The notes beneath the pieces were generated by a model. It saw only the letters and a program-made list of their open reading frames with translations. It had not been told where the DNA came from and searched no databases. From positions 177,741-237,740 of the forward strand of contig CAUYUJ010014324.1 in assembly GCA_963575745.1 (NCBI GenBank): a stretch of 60,000 nucleotides of DNA, written 5' to 3'. Positions 10,631-20,093 of this stretch are shown here, one piece after another. The stretch comes from Prorocentrum cordatum. Lineage: Eukaryota; Sar; Dinophyceae; Prorocentrales; Prorocentraceae. Made by a program: the position numbers and the translations under genes. Within the stretch, counting starts at the first letter, position 1. Each line of letters starts with the position of its first letter.

Positions 10631-10770
10631 AAGGTACCGATACCGCTACTCCCCGGACCTCTCCAGGGCTGCGTTCTGACCAGAGCTTCCAGGCGAATTC
10701 AGAGGTGGCGACGAGGGCCTTTCATGAGGCGCCAAAGGGGGAAAACGAGGGCAGGGTAGCGGTATGGTGA
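10631..10770 (+). repeat. Dispersed repeat R8, copy 1
   Basis: Starts AAGGTACCGATACCGCTACT, then GGACCTCTCCAGGGC, GCGTTCTGACCAG and GGTGGCGACGAGGGCC. Four co-oriented copies (also 41108, 55233, 58147). Confidence 0.8.
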
Positions 10771-10825
10771 CTAGACATAACAGGACCCCTAACCCTTTGG
10801 GAGAGGTCCGAAGTTAGGAGGCTTA

Positions 10826-11181
10826 GGAACATTAGGAATAGGGCATCGTTTCTGCAGGTGTATCGAACCAAGCCGCCCAGATCCATTATCCCTCATGCGA
10901 AGACGGGGACCTCCGTGAGGCTACGTCCTCATCGTGTTATTAGGTTTGGGGTTATTTTTTCCTCAACGATATGGGTGTACTCTCATCTAGGAACACGGAA
11001 CATTAGGAATAGGGCGTCGTTTCTGCAGGTGTATCGAACAAGTGTATCGAACCAAACCGCCCAAATCCATTATCCCTCATGAGAAGACGGGAACCTCCGT
11101 GAGGCTACGTCCTCATCGTGGTATTAGGGTTAGGGGGCATTTTTTCCTCAACGATATGGGTGCACTCTCATCTAGGAACCA
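10826..11181. repeat. 171-bp tandem duplication
   Basis: Two units starting GGAACATTAGGAATAGGGC (10826 and 10997), each with TATCGAACCAA, CCTCCGTGAGGCTACGTCCT and TCAACGATATGGGTG. Unit 2 has an extra internal duplication of AAGTGTATCGAACCAA and a TTAGGGTTAGGG stretch. Confidence 0.9.
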
Positions 11182-11334
11182 AGAAAGGAGCATGGGTGGT
11201 GGTGTGGTCACCCTCTCTCGCTCGAGACGTCCCCGGCCCCCAGCTCGGGGATGATTCGTGGACCTCCTCGCCGGAGGTGGCCCCCCTGTTGGCGTTAGTG
11301 TCGCTTCTTCTCCCTCCGAACCCTGAGATCCGAT

Positions 11335-11440
11335 GTCGTGATTTTTTCAATACGGGCCCCTCGGAAGTCTCGACCTTTCCCCAAGACTGGCTTTTCATCC
11401 CGAGTCCTTGCTTGACGGCCCCGAGGCGAAGGCCCCTATA
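11335..11440 (-). repeat. Dispersed repeat R9, copy 1
   Basis: Contains CTGGCTTTTCATCC and CTTGACGGCCCCGAGGC. Same family as 22885 (-), 23754 (+), 40942 (+) and 55036 (-). Confidence 0.65.
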
Positions 11441-11574
11441 GGGGCCGAACTCTGCCAAAGACCTCCGTCTTGATTGTTGTCCATACGTTGGATGTCTGGG
11501 AACTCTCCTCCTCTGGCCCTCCGCCGCCGCCACCGCCGTTTATCCGATTACCCATCCCCGCCGGCGCGGCCTGG

Positions 11575-11740
11575 GCCCCACTGGCCGATTTACCCCCCTA
11601 GATGGGGATATAGGCCGTTCCCTTCGGGTTTCGAGGGGCGTATCCCCAACTGGGGTGGTAATTTGGTGGGGGTCTCGACGAGGATGAGGATGGGGGTCGG
11701 TGAAACGCTACTGATCCGAACTCTCCTACTCCGGCCCTCC
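11575..11740 (+). repeat. Dispersed repeat R18, copy 1
   Basis: Contains CTAGATGGGGATATAGGC, CCTTCGGGTTTCGAGGGG and GGATGGGGGTCGGTGAAACG. 26335-26515 carries the reverse complement and 54905-55025 a further + copy. Confidence 0.7.
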
Positions 11741-11920
11741 GCCCCTCCACAGCAGGGCGGACAGCTCGAAGGTCTTGAAGTGGCTCACGAACGCGGCGGA
11801 GGGCCCGGCGACCGCCTCTCTCTATCCCCCCGGGGGCGGCCGCGCCCCCCCTCGGGGGAAGGCGAGGAGAGGGGGGCCGACCCCGCAGGGCCCCCATCGC
11901 GTCGTGGCCCAGGCAAGGGA

Positions 11921-12044
11921 CGTCCTCCTCCTCCTCCTCCTCCTCCTCCTCCGCCTCCTCCTCCCCCTCCTCCTCCTCTTCCTCCTCCTCCTCCTCCTCC
12001 TCCTCCTCCTCTTCCTCCTCCTCCTCCTCCTCCTCCTCCTCCTG
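11921..12044. repeat. CCT microsatellite at the LINE 5' end
   Basis: About 120 bp of (CCT)n with a few CTT and CCG interruptions. It stops three bases before the relict spliced leader; another CCT tract begins where the LINE 3' end is expected. Confidence 0.95.
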
Positions 12045-12047
12045 TTC

Positions 12048-12069
12048 TCCGTGGCCATTTTGGTTCGAG
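12048..12069 (+). promoter_or_regulatory. Relict dinoflagellate spliced leader
   Basis: T plus 21 nt matching the dinoflagellate spliced leader (D + CCGTAGCC + ATTTTGGCTCAAG) at 18 of the 21 defined positions. Here it reads CCGTGGCC then ATTTTGGTTCGAG; the three differences are A to G, C to T and A to G. It lies 183 bp before the ORF1 ATG at the inferred LINE 5' end. Known biology: dinoflagellate mRNAs get this leader by trans-splicing, and retroposed copies keep relics of it. Confidence 0.75.
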
Positions 12070-12251
12070 ACGGGAACTCGTCCCCGTCCCGACTCCCGAG
12101 GCCGCCCGAGGTCGAGGTGGAAGGGCAGCCCCTTAGGCCTGGCTGCCGCGACCAGCCTGCGCGCCACGGCCCGTTTTCGCGAGGACCCCAGGCGCCCAAG
12201 CCATAGCCTCCGCCTCCTCGCTGCTGCTTGCCTCCTCGCGGCGCTGGCGGC

Positions 12252-13394
12252 ATGGGGCGCGACGCGCCGCCCGCAGGCGCCCGCCGCAGAGATCGCGAGG
12301 GGCGCGATCTTCGCACGCCGCGGAGCCAGTCACGTACGCCGAGGAGCTACCAGGTCTGCCGCACGCCGTCATGTGGGGGATGGTCGTGGTCAGATCTACA
12401 GCACTGCCATTGTGGGAAGTGCGGTGCCAGTTTTGATGCATCCTCGGCAGCATCAAGCAGTCAGACTCCTTCGCGTTCCACCTCGAAGAGCCGAGCCAAC
12501 CGCTGGTCTCGCAGTACAGTTACGTTCGAGGAGGCCGCGGAGGACGCGCCCGCCATGGGCGCAAGCGAGCTGGACCCCGTCACCGTATGCATCAAAGCGG
12601 CCGCCTTCTGGAAGAGCATCGAGGGCGTCGCGGGGCCCCACTACAAGCAGGCGCAGGAGGAGCTCAAGGCGGCGAAAGCCGCGGCGCTGGCCTCCAAGTC
12701 GCCAGACCAGCAGACTCAGAGCCTCAACGCCCGGCTCGCGGCCCAGAGGGAGCGCCTCTCGGGGAAGCAACGCGATGCAGAATGGTACACCGAGAAGGTG
12801 GAGTCCCTCTCACCCAAGTACGTTGAGATTTCCAAGGAATGCAATGCAATCCAGATTGAGATCCAGCAGCTGGAGAGCCAGCTCAAGGTGGCGGCAGCGG
12901 CGGCAGTGGCGAAACATGCAAGCCCTGCGGCAGCAGGTACCCTCGCAGGCTTCGCCCAGCAGAAGTTCGGCGGCATGGCCTACTCAGCCGAGCTCCAGCA
13001 GAAGATCGACGCCATGGCCGCGGAGCTCAACAGTGAGTACAACAGGGTCGCAGCAGCCGCCGCGAGCCAGACGTATACTGCCACCAGCGCCAGCGCGACG
13101 GCCTCGTCGCCAGCAGCCGAGCCGCCGCTCAAGGTCGAGCAGCAGGCCACCGACAAGCCCGCGGGGCGCGACTCCGACGACGTGGAGCTCGTGGACACCA
13201 AGGAGCCCCTCGGCTTGGCGGCAGGCGCCAAGCGGATCTCCCAGGCGCTCGAGGCGGCAACCCAGCTCCAGGCTGATGGAGCGGTGGGGCCAGCGGCCGC
13301 CGACACGGCCCGCCGCCCCCGCCAGCGCGCCCCCCAGGAGAAGGCGGGGAAGTCCGCCAGCGCAGCGGATGAGGCCAACGAGCCAGGCGGGTAA
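12252..13394 (+). CDS. LINE ORF1 protein (zinc-binding motif and coiled coil)
   Basis: 380 aa from the first in-frame ATG; the frame is open eight codons further upstream but without ATG. Residues 1-35 are Arg-rich. A Cys cluster follows (C36, C41, C52, C54, C57, ending HCHCGKCGASF), the zinc-ribbon-like motif expected in dinoflagellate LINE ORF1. Residues ~105-200 are rich in Ala, Glu, Lys and Gln with heptad-like spacing (for example LNARLAAQRERLSGKQRDAE), probably a coiled coil for trimerisation or RNA binding. The C-terminal third is acidic then Pro/Arg-rich. Family role: ORF1 proteins bind element RNA. It overlaps the start of the ORF2 frame, suggesting coupled or frameshift translation. 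Unlike ORF2 it is intact. Confidence 0.8.
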   Translation: MGRDAPPAGARRRDREGRDLRTPRSQSRTPRSYQVCRTPSCGGWSWSDLQHCHCGKCGASFDASSAASSSQTPSRSTSKSRANRWSRSTVTFEEAAEDAPAMGASELDPVTVCIKAAAFWKSIEGVAGPHYKQAQEELKAAKAAALASKSPDQQTQSLNARLAAQRERLSGKQRDAEWYTEKVESLSPKYVEISKECNAIQIEIQQLESQLKVAAAAAVAKHASPAAAGTLAGFAQQKFGGMAYSAELQQKIDAMAAELNSEYNRVAAAAASQTYTATSASATASSPAAEPPLKVEQQATDKPAGRDSDDVELVDTKEPLGLAAGAKRISQALEAATQLQADGAVGPAAADTARRPRQRAPQEKAGKSASAADEANEPGG

Positions 13395-13396
13395 CA

Positions 13397-14290
13397 TTCG
13401 AATCGTTTCATTGAGCGGCAGTTGCTGGGGCAGCGTCAAGACTTCTGTCAAGTCCGATTCGGAGGCCCGACCATTCCAGATCGTTGGTTGCCAAGAAACC
13501 AGGCTACAAGGGGCCGAAGTTTTGGAAGCTGTCCAATGGTGTGCGAGACGGGGTCGGCATGCCGTAATCTCGGAAGGGGTCTGTTCTGAATGCAGGGCAG
13601 TCATTCAAGGAACCGCCATCCTAATACGTCAAGGGTTTGATCTCGGGGCTGCCACTCCGTCAGGGAGAGTCGCCGCTGTGGCTCTAGAGGTGCCAGGGCA
13701 CGCTCAGTTTCTCCTTTGCTCCGTCCATTGAGAAGAGAAAGTAGGCCTGAACGAGACCAACCTTGACCTGCTGGCGCAGGTCGCGCAGCTGGCTCAGGAG
13801 CACCGACTACCGTTGGTGCTAGCAGGCGATTTCAACCTCCCTCCTTCCAAGCTCCTCCGCTCCGACTACTGCTCAAGAACAGGAACGTGCGGGCTGGCTC
13901 CGTCGGAGCCGACCCTTTACACCAAGAAGACTAAGACCCTCATGGACTATGTCCTTGCCCCAAGTGTTTCAAAGACCACGTGCGAGAGCCCGTGGTCCTC
14001 AAGCAGTACCCCCCCCATCAGCCCCCGCAGGCCCGTGTGCTTTGATCTGGCCGTGGGGTCGCCCTTCTCAGTTCCCGTGCTGGTCAAGCCCCAGAAGCTC
14101 CCGACCAAGACGCCCGTGGGACCCCTGCAGCAAACTACGGAATGGATTAAATCAGGCGCCGCCCTGGACCAGATGGAAGGATTCCTGGCCCAGAAGCTGG
14201 ACTTCAGAGAGCTCGAGGGCGCCCTTAACGAAACCTACCAGACGCTCACGACGGACCCGATGGACCACATGGGCACGATAACGGATCCCC
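13397..14290 (+). pseudogene. LINE ORF2, endonuclease domain (broken)
   Basis: The frame starting inside the ORF1 stop reads NIRIVSLSGSCWGSV, then GCQETRL (catalytic Glu region), TAILIRQG, LAGDFNLPPSKLL (GDFN signature) and MDYVLAPS. The block that normally reads SPHRP is SPRRP here, so the catalytic His appears replaced by Arg; the first conserved Asn may also be Ser. This is the endonuclease/exonuclease/phosphatase (APE-type) fold that nicks target DNA for target-primed reverse transcription. An in-frame TGA at 13729-13731 interrupts it, and a shift at the C run 14286-14295 separates it from the reverse transcriptase frame. No clear ATG exists; translation probably followed ORF1. Confidence 0.8.
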
Positions 14291-16245
14291 CCCCCTGAAA
14301 AAAGCAAAAGAGTACGGGGCCAAGAGGCCCAGATCAAATGGGTGCCAGCGCGGGAAGCCGAAGGGTATCATAGATGCAGCTGGCGATCTTTTACGGGGCC
14401 TCTCCGTTGGCTCCAGAACAAGCTGACGGACATGCGCCGAGCCTTAGATAAGCACGATTTCCACAACCTCGATTTCCAGAATGCCTCTGAAGATCTCCTG
14501 TCCCACCCGAACGCTTTCGACGAAAACGAGGACCTGGAGACCCTCTTGGGAGCCATCAAAGTCGCGGCCCAGACGGTGCTGCTGGACCCTCAGAACGGCA
14601 ACCTGAATTTGGCCGTGGCTCGCGAAATCTTCGATACGTTTTTCGAGGACGCCGACGAGGCCCTGGACCGAGAGACCCAACGGGACAAAGCATCGGAGGC
14701 CAACAAGCGGAAAGACTGGGTCAAGACCAGCATGAAAAGGGGGGTCGGTTGGGGCCACAAATGGACGAAAGGCCTTTCGACCTGGAGACCTCAGAGAATT
14801 TGGAAACGAGGTGAAGGCAGGTGGACTCGGCGACCGTCCGAGCTGCGGTTCGCCGAGGCCGGTAGCTTAGTCAGTATCTGGACGACCGAACCCCAAGAAA
14901 ACAGAAGCCGACAGAAGCGTCCCGACCCCGAGGCTCTGAGAGAGCTTCCCCCGACTACCGCCGAAGCTGTCCTCCAGGCCTCCAGGACTTTCGGCCGCGA
15001 CACGGCGTCCACCTACGACGGCTTTCGCCCCGAGCATTTCTCCCTGCTGCCGCTGACAGAGCGTGAGCTCGCCGCCCGCTTCCTCAACGCTGTCGAGGCG
15101 GTGGGGATCTCCCCGTTGCAGGCGGGAGCTACCGTCACGACCCTGATTCCCAAGCATAAGCAGCAGGAGGCGACAGAGAATCCTAGTTATGGTGGCATTG
15201 GTTTGATGAAAGCAATCTGGAGGACCTGGGCCCGAATACGACAACCCATCGCCAGAAAATGGGAGACAACGAACCGACGCCCCTACCTGGCCCGCCAGTC
15301 GGGCCGAGGAATCCTGGAAACCGTTTACCTGCAAGCGTTTCAGGCCGAGTCGGCCCATCATGAAGGAACCGCCAGATTCACGGCAGCCATCCTCTGAGAC
15401 CTTTCGAACTATTACGAACATATCGATCGTGAAAAGTGGTTTACCCGAGCTGTCGGAACCAATGTAAACCAGGCCATTGCCACAGTGATTTATAATCAGC
15501 ATGGAGGGCCGAGGCTTGTAACGGGCCAAGGTCTCGCGACGTTTGTGGGCAGCCCGCAGTGCGGAATACCAGCGGGCTGCAGTTTCGCTACGTTCATCGC
15601 CCAGATGTTTTGCCTTGTCCCGCTCGACGTCTGGGTCCAGGACAATCCGAATCTAGACCTCCACATGTTCATAGATGACCTCCTCCTCCAGAGCCAAGAT
15701 AAGAGCCCCAAGAACCTAGTTGCTAACCTCTCCTCCGCCGCCTCCAGCATGAAAGAGACGATCGAAATCGTCCTGGGATGCAAAATCGCCAAACGCAAGT
15801 CGGCCATCCTCGCGTCGTCGCAGTCGGTCAGGAAACCCATGGTGCGCGCCCTGGGACCACTAGCAGGACCCCAGACGGAAGAGCGGACAGACTCGGCAGC
15901 CAACCTAGGCATCGATTACACGGCAGGAGGACGGACTCGCTCTCGCCGAGGAAGAGCCACACTCAGCGGACGTTTTGCCAAGTTGAGATCCCGCAAGCGC
16001 AAGTTGATGGCGCTAAAGCAGGCGGGAGCAGACATGCGCGAGCTGTACCGAACAGGCTTGGACCAAGCCAATCATGATGGATCGGAGGTGGTGGGGCTCA
16101 CAAACGAGGAGGTCCGTGAAAGCCAAACAATCTATCTCAACATTGTTGGGCCCCGAAGCCACGCGAGATCCCGTTTCATGTGTCTGTGCCTCTTGGGGGG
16201 CCCGACGTGGAAGGCTGCGTTGGGCCCAATGATCCACTACGGGTT
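14291..16245 (+). pseudogene. LINE ORF2, reverse transcriptase domain (one stop)
   Basis: From 14291 the + frame reads PPEKSKRVRGQEAQIKWV and continues open to 15394. A TGA (15395-15397) stands where AAILWDLSNYY would give a Trp, so TGG to TGA is likely; the same frame then runs on to about 16245. RT motifs: YGGIGLMKAIWRTWARI (block 2), DLSNYYEHI (motif A Asp), GIPAGCSFATFIAQ (motif B) and FIDDLLLQ (motif C, FxDD). Arg/Lys-rich thumb sequence follows. The FIDD catalytic Asps are intact. The frame changes again near 16245. Function in the family: first-strand cDNA synthesis at the nicked target. Confidence 0.88.
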
Positions 16246-16793
16246 AATGGTCCGGATTCATGTTTCTGGGGATGACGGGCAGCGGGTTCCGAGACAAAGT
16301 CACGAACATCGTGAAGGGGCCCCCCAAGAAATGGACAACCTGCCGAGGACCCATAGGAGCCACCTTATTGAGCCTCCAAAGGATCAACTGGACCTTAAGG
16401 ACCCCCTTTGAGATCGAGACCTCCGAGGGCCTGATCCTCCAGCTCACGCGTGTGCCGCCAGCGCTTCTGAAGTTTCATCTCGAGGAGGCCTGGAAGGCAA
16501 ACCTCGAGAGGAAGGCGGCAAAGAAGATGCGTCGACCGCAGGAAAGGTTGGACGCCTCTGCCGCCAGGCAGGTCCTTGCCGATCCCTCCCGCTCCAGCTC
16601 CGAAAAGAGCAGTTTGATGTCCTACCTCGCTCAATGTTTGTGGACCCGAACTAGACTTGCTGCAGCAGGATATGACATTGACACGACGTGCCCCTGCGGA
16701 TGCGAGAGAGACGACATGACGCATAGGTTCGAGTGCCCCCTGGTCTTCAGCTTGGGGAGTGAGATGCTGACCCCCCCGATAAATCGTAGATGA
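16246..16793 (+). pseudogene. LINE ORF2, linker and CCHC-like zinc knuckle
   Basis: This segment continues ORF2 in another frame, starting around FLGMTGSGFRDKVTNIVKG. It includes a basic helix-rich stretch and, near 16690-16740, CPCGCERDDMTHRFEC, the Cys-x-Cys...His...Cys arrangement typical of the knuckle between RT and RNase H in LINE ORF2 proteins. It ends at a TGA at 16791; the reading continues in a third frame, so another small indel is present. Confidence 0.75.
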
Positions 16794-17420
16794 AAGGGTG
16801 TCCCAGCGCAGCTCCCCTCGCCCATGGTTTCCAGTTTTTGCCCCCAGCCTGCATAAACCGCCCCGAGGGATTCAGCGTTGCCTGGGAGTTCTGGTCCCGA
16901 GACGGTGGTCCTCTCGAGGTCGCGATGGCTGGGGAAGTTTTTGTTGACGAAAGTTGTTTCAAACAAGGCCTCCCGATCTGGCACCAGACTGGATGGGCTG
17001 TTGCCGCGCTAAACGATGACGGCTAATGCAAGGCGCACCGCTCGGGACAGACGGGAGAGCTGCTGCCAGCAACCTCGCCAGCAGCCGAGCACCTAGCCAT
17101 GGCAGTCGCCCATATGTGCCCCCGTGTCACCTGCGTTCATTCGGACCACCTAGGGGCCATAACCAAATATGGTCAGGCGGGTTTCGATACGATATATATA
17201 TACACATATAAATGTATAAATATATATATATATATATATATATGCAGGGTTAGAGCTGCTCGCGAAGGGTAAACACAGTGGGGGGGACCCTTCCTAGTCT
17301 TTGTAAAAGCCCACCAAGAGTTAGAAACTTTACCTAACGGATCCAGGGAGACATACCTGGCCGTGGGAGATGACACAGCCGATAGACTTGCGAAAGCCGC
17401 TGCCAGTAAAGCCGGAGGGC
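16794..17420 (+). pseudogene. LINE ORF2, RNase H domain, disrupted by stops and TA repeat
   Basis: The frame reads GEVFVDESCFKQG (first catalytic Asp, DES instead of the usual DGS), then GWAVAALNDDG followed by a TAA at 17024. It continues PAAEHLAMAVAHM (catalytic Glu) and VHSDHLGAI (second Asp). A (TA)n microsatellite at 17190-17244 then interrupts the protein in frame; beyond it come RVRAAREG, TAA at 17270, TQWGGPFLVFVKAHQ and GDDTADRLAKAAA (final Asp). All four acidic positions can be identified, so RNase H is secure although dead. Confidence 0.8.
17190..17244. repeat. TA microsatellite inside the RNase H region
   Basis: Alternating TA with short CACATATAAATG interruptions. It keeps the surrounding ORF2 frame and appears to have grown within coding sequence. 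Confidence 0.9.
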
Positions 17421-18112
17421 CCTCGGCCGCGGAGGCCCAAGATTTTGACGCGAGCCACGGTTTCCTGCGGCGGTTTTTACGGTTTCTCGCGAAGGGCCTG
17501 CCGGCCTGGCCCGCGATCGCCCCAACACCTGGCAGCAAGGCCTGCGAAGGGTTCAGTTTCAAGCCCGAACGGGCCCCCCTGGTCGGCGCCGCCCTGCTTG
17601 CCCCCCTCCTGCCTCCGACCTCCGTCCTTCCTGAGGCCCCTGGGGCCGATGGTGGCGACCCGCGTGAGGGCGACCACGAAAAGGGAGGCGCCCACCAGTG
17701 GGTTGCAGTAGAAGAGGGCCTCTGGATGTGCGAACTCTGCCGAGCCCGAGCACGCTCAGAGGCCGCGCGTGTAAGACGAGACGCCCAGACCTGCCCTGGG
17801 CACTGTGCGAGCCTGTCGGCCCTTTCTGAACAAAGGCATGGGCACGACATATACGTTTTCGACCGTCTCGAGAATGACAGCTGCGTTTTGGCCTGCTGGG
17901 ATTGTGGCGCTTACAGCGAATTCTTCCCCAGGGCGTTTAAGAGCGAATGCCTTGGGCGCCCCACCAGCAATAAGAAGGTCGCAGCCCTGAACTGTTTCAA
18001 GACCTGCCGCCACCCCAAGGGAGGCATGCGTAGCAGGCCTTGTTTCAGCCCCCCCATCACCCTTGATATGCTCATCAGGGAAGCGCGGGATGCGCTAGGG
18101 GAAGTACAGTAA
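17421..18112 (+). pseudogene. LINE ORF2, Cys/His-rich C-terminal tail
   Basis: Open to a TAA at 18110-18112. After a Pro/Ala-rich linker the protein has WMCELCRARARS, TCPGHCASLSAL, HGHDIYVFDRL, CVLACWDCGAYSEFFPR, SECLGRP and CFKTCRHPKGGM. Regular Cys pairs and His suggest a zinc-binding tail. It matches no named domain I can state, but its position after RNase H and the stop just before the CCT flank mark it as the element's C-terminus. Same frame as the RNase H portion. The 3' UTR seems very short (about 36 bp) if the element ends at 18148. Confidence 0.7.
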
Positions 18113-18148
18113 GCAAGACAGACAGAACTCAATCAGATGCGCTGGTCC

Positions 18149-18201
18149 TCCTCCTACTCCCCCTCCTCCCCCCCTCCTCCTCCTCCTCCTCCGCCGCCGC
18201 A
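18149..18201. repeat. CCT microsatellite at the LINE 3' end
   Basis: CTCCTCCTACTCC then (CCT)n ending CCGCCGCCG. Mirrors the tract at the LINE 5' end. Confidence 0.9.
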
Positions 18202-18624
18202 GGGGCGGGATGATGTCGGGGCGTTGACCCCAAGGAGCCTCAAAAAACAAGAGACGAGGCCCCTTTTGTCCAGGAGTGGAACTTCGGCCTCCCGTCGAGA
18301 GCCTGAAGGAAGCCTGGGGCAAGCTGTAAAACCAGTAAGGAGCACTGAGCCCCTCCCTAATGAAAAGGGTTCCTTCGTCAACGCCCCCACTGTACTGCAC
18401 GTTCGCGTCGGCGTCGGCGCGCACAAAACAATTTTTCGGACACCGCGTCGATCGTTCCGCCTTGGATCGATCGCGGCCCCCAATCGCTCAGGGCTGCATT
18501 ATGCCGGGTCCTGCGGCGTTGCCGCGTCCCTCACTGCTGCCGCGTCGCAGAATCCAGCTTTGAACAACTTTTGAGCGCCTCCGCAGGCGTCGCCGGCGCG
18601 CCAGCGCCGCACGAACCCACGGTG
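18202..18624. other. No recognisable feature
   Basis: Mixed GC-rich sequence; no motif or repeat copy recognised. Confidence 0.4.
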
Positions 18625-18740
18625 GCTGGCTTTCCTGGCGCCTCCTGGCGCTGATGGCGCCCAAGTCTCGAGGAATGGGCTCGGCGGCGGGACGGGAACC
18701 AGCTGCATGCGGCAGATGTCGCAGCCCCCCTCCCCCATCC
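18625..18740 (+). repeat. Dispersed repeat R14, copy 1
   Basis: Shares TTTCCTGGCGCCTCC, TCGAGGAAT, CGGCGGG and AACCAGCTGCATGC with 20928-21035 (same orientation). Confidence 0.6.
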
Positions 18741-18744
18741 TTAG

Positions 18745-18896
18745 GTAGGGCATGTCTCCCTACAGGCGGGCGTTGGGCGAAAAACTGAAACTACTCTGAA
18801 CATACTCCACATATATTCCAAAGAAGTAAGAAATTCGTCCCCAGACTATTTCTGGACTATTTTTGAATATTCCTCCTGCAGAGGGACAGGCCCGAC
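18745..18896 (+). mobile_element. TIR-A MITE-like element, copy 4
   Basis: Starts GTAGGGCATGTCTCCCTACA and ends TGCAGAGGGACAGGCCCGAC. It is flanked on both sides by TTAG (18741-18744 and 18897-18900), the only clean target duplication among the ten copies. The 3' half carries GGACTATTTTTGAATATTCC. Confidence 0.88.
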
Positions 18897-19079
18897 TTAG
18901 CCCTATCCCCTCCTTTCGTCTGGCCTGGAAGACTCACGACGCCAGGCTGTTTGCCATGTCTGGACTCTGAGGGGCCCCTGGCCGGGCCTCGGTGCAATAC
19001 ACAGACGACTCGGGACGAAACGCCGTCCCCAAGAAGGGGCCGAGAGCATCATGACTTCGGAGGTCTTGGGCCACTGGCG

Positions 19080-19125
<46 letters not shown>

Positions 19126-19205
19126 TGTCGACGTCATTGCGCCGCCGTCGTCGCCGCCGCCGCCGTCGTCGTCGTCGTCGCCGCCACCACTGCCCTCGTC
19201 TGTGC
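19080..19205. repeat. GTC/GCC trinucleotide tracts
   Basis: (GTC)n at 19080-19124 and a second GCC/GTC-rich stretch to 19200. Confidence 0.9.
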
Positions 19206-19283
19206 TGTTGGGGGAAGGTTTCCGAGGCCTCTGGAGGGAAGCAAGATCAGTGAACACCGAATCGGGAGATTCGATCGGATTGA

Positions 19284-19445
19284 AGTGTGCGTCGGATCGG
19301 GCCGCATCGGCACGGAATCGAAGTCGAACAAGATCGGCTGCGCCAGGATACACAACAGCGCCATGCTAGCATCGGGCGACATCGGATCGTCGCAACATCG
19401 GACTTGGATCGAGCCGGCCGACATGATATCGAATCGGATCGATTG
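19284..19445 (+). repeat. Dispersed repeat R13, copy 1
   Basis: GATCGGATCG-rich. Shares GTGCGTCGGATCGG, GCGCCAGGAT-CACAACA-CGCCATGC and CATCGGGC segments with 57210-57362, co-oriented. Confidence 0.75.
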
Positions 19446-19502
19446 GATCGAAGTGGCCCTGCGTCGTCGCCGTCGTCCTTCGAACGCCAACGTAACGTTA
19501 GT

Positions 19503-19651
19503 TCGTGTGTGTGAGTGAGTGTGTGTGTGTGTGCGTGTTTGTGTGTGCGTGAGTGAGTGTGTGTGCGTGTTTGTGTGTGTGTGTGTGCGTGTGCGTGCGT
19601 GTGTGTGTGTGTGTGTGTGTGTGCGTGTGTGTGTGTGTGAGTGTATGTGTG

Positions 19652-19691
<40 letters not shown>

Positions 19692-19720
19692 GGTGTGTGT
19701 GTGTGTGTGTGTGCGTGTGT
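19503..19720. repeat. TG microsatellite
   Basis: Over 200 bp of TG with CG, AG and TT interruptions; gives spurious His/Thr and Cys/Val frames. Confidence 0.95.
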
Positions 19721-19814
19721 ACTTCCGACGTCTCCCGAGGCCTCCCCAGTGGGGGGGGGATGGGGAAGGGAAGCGACGGGGAACGACATGGGAGGACTGG
19801 CTCAAAGAGGACGA

Positions 19815-19975
19815 GCGCCGACCTGGAATGGGCGATGCATCGCAGACAAGTGGGCGACAGGCCCCCGATACAGCGATCCGCGCACCCGCATGATCCACAT
19901 GATCCTGGGCGGGGCGGGCTATCGGGCCCCGATCGGAGACGAGTGGGCGACCGAGAATCGATGCGTTCCCGCCCA
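19815..19975 (+). repeat. Dispersed repeat R17, copy 1
   Basis: CCTGGAAT-GGCGAT, CCTGGGCGGG, GGCTATCGGGCCCC and GATGCGTTCCC-type segments recur at 30135-30260. Confidence 0.6.
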
Positions 19976-20093
19976 AAACGCCCTCGGCGAGGCCCCGCCA
20001 TCGCTCGGACGTCCAACCCCCGGTGCATTTGTCGACTTCCTGCGCTCACTTTTTTGCGGCCGCCTGCTGATCCCGCCCCCCGCTTGCTTCAGG

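Larger units (their letters stand above)
12048..18148 (+). mobile_element. Dinoflagellate non-LTR retrotransposon (LINE), degenerate
   Basis: About 6.1 kb with, in order, a relict spliced leader, ORF1 (zinc-binding motif plus coiled coil) and ORF2 (AP-like endonuclease, reverse transcriptase, CCHC-like knuckle, RNase H, Cys-rich tail). This order is that of an endonuclease- and RNase-H-bearing LINE. ORF2 carries in-frame stops at 13729, 15395, 17024 and 17270 and frame changes near 14290, 16245 and 16790, so this copy is dead. Ends are inferred: the 5' end from the spliced-leader-like sequence, the 3' end from the start of the CCT tract at 18149. No target-site duplication is clear, because both flanks are CCT repeats. 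Confidence 0.9.

Noticed and set aside
11118-11138. Telomeric TTAGGGTTAGGG repeat
   Set aside because: Only two units inside a 171-bp duplication; the sister unit reads TTAGGTTTGGGG, so it arose by mutation.
12373-13400. Ser/Arg-rich + frame overlapping ORF1
   Set aside because: It is the shadow of ORF1; only the part after 13397 (endonuclease start) is meaningful.
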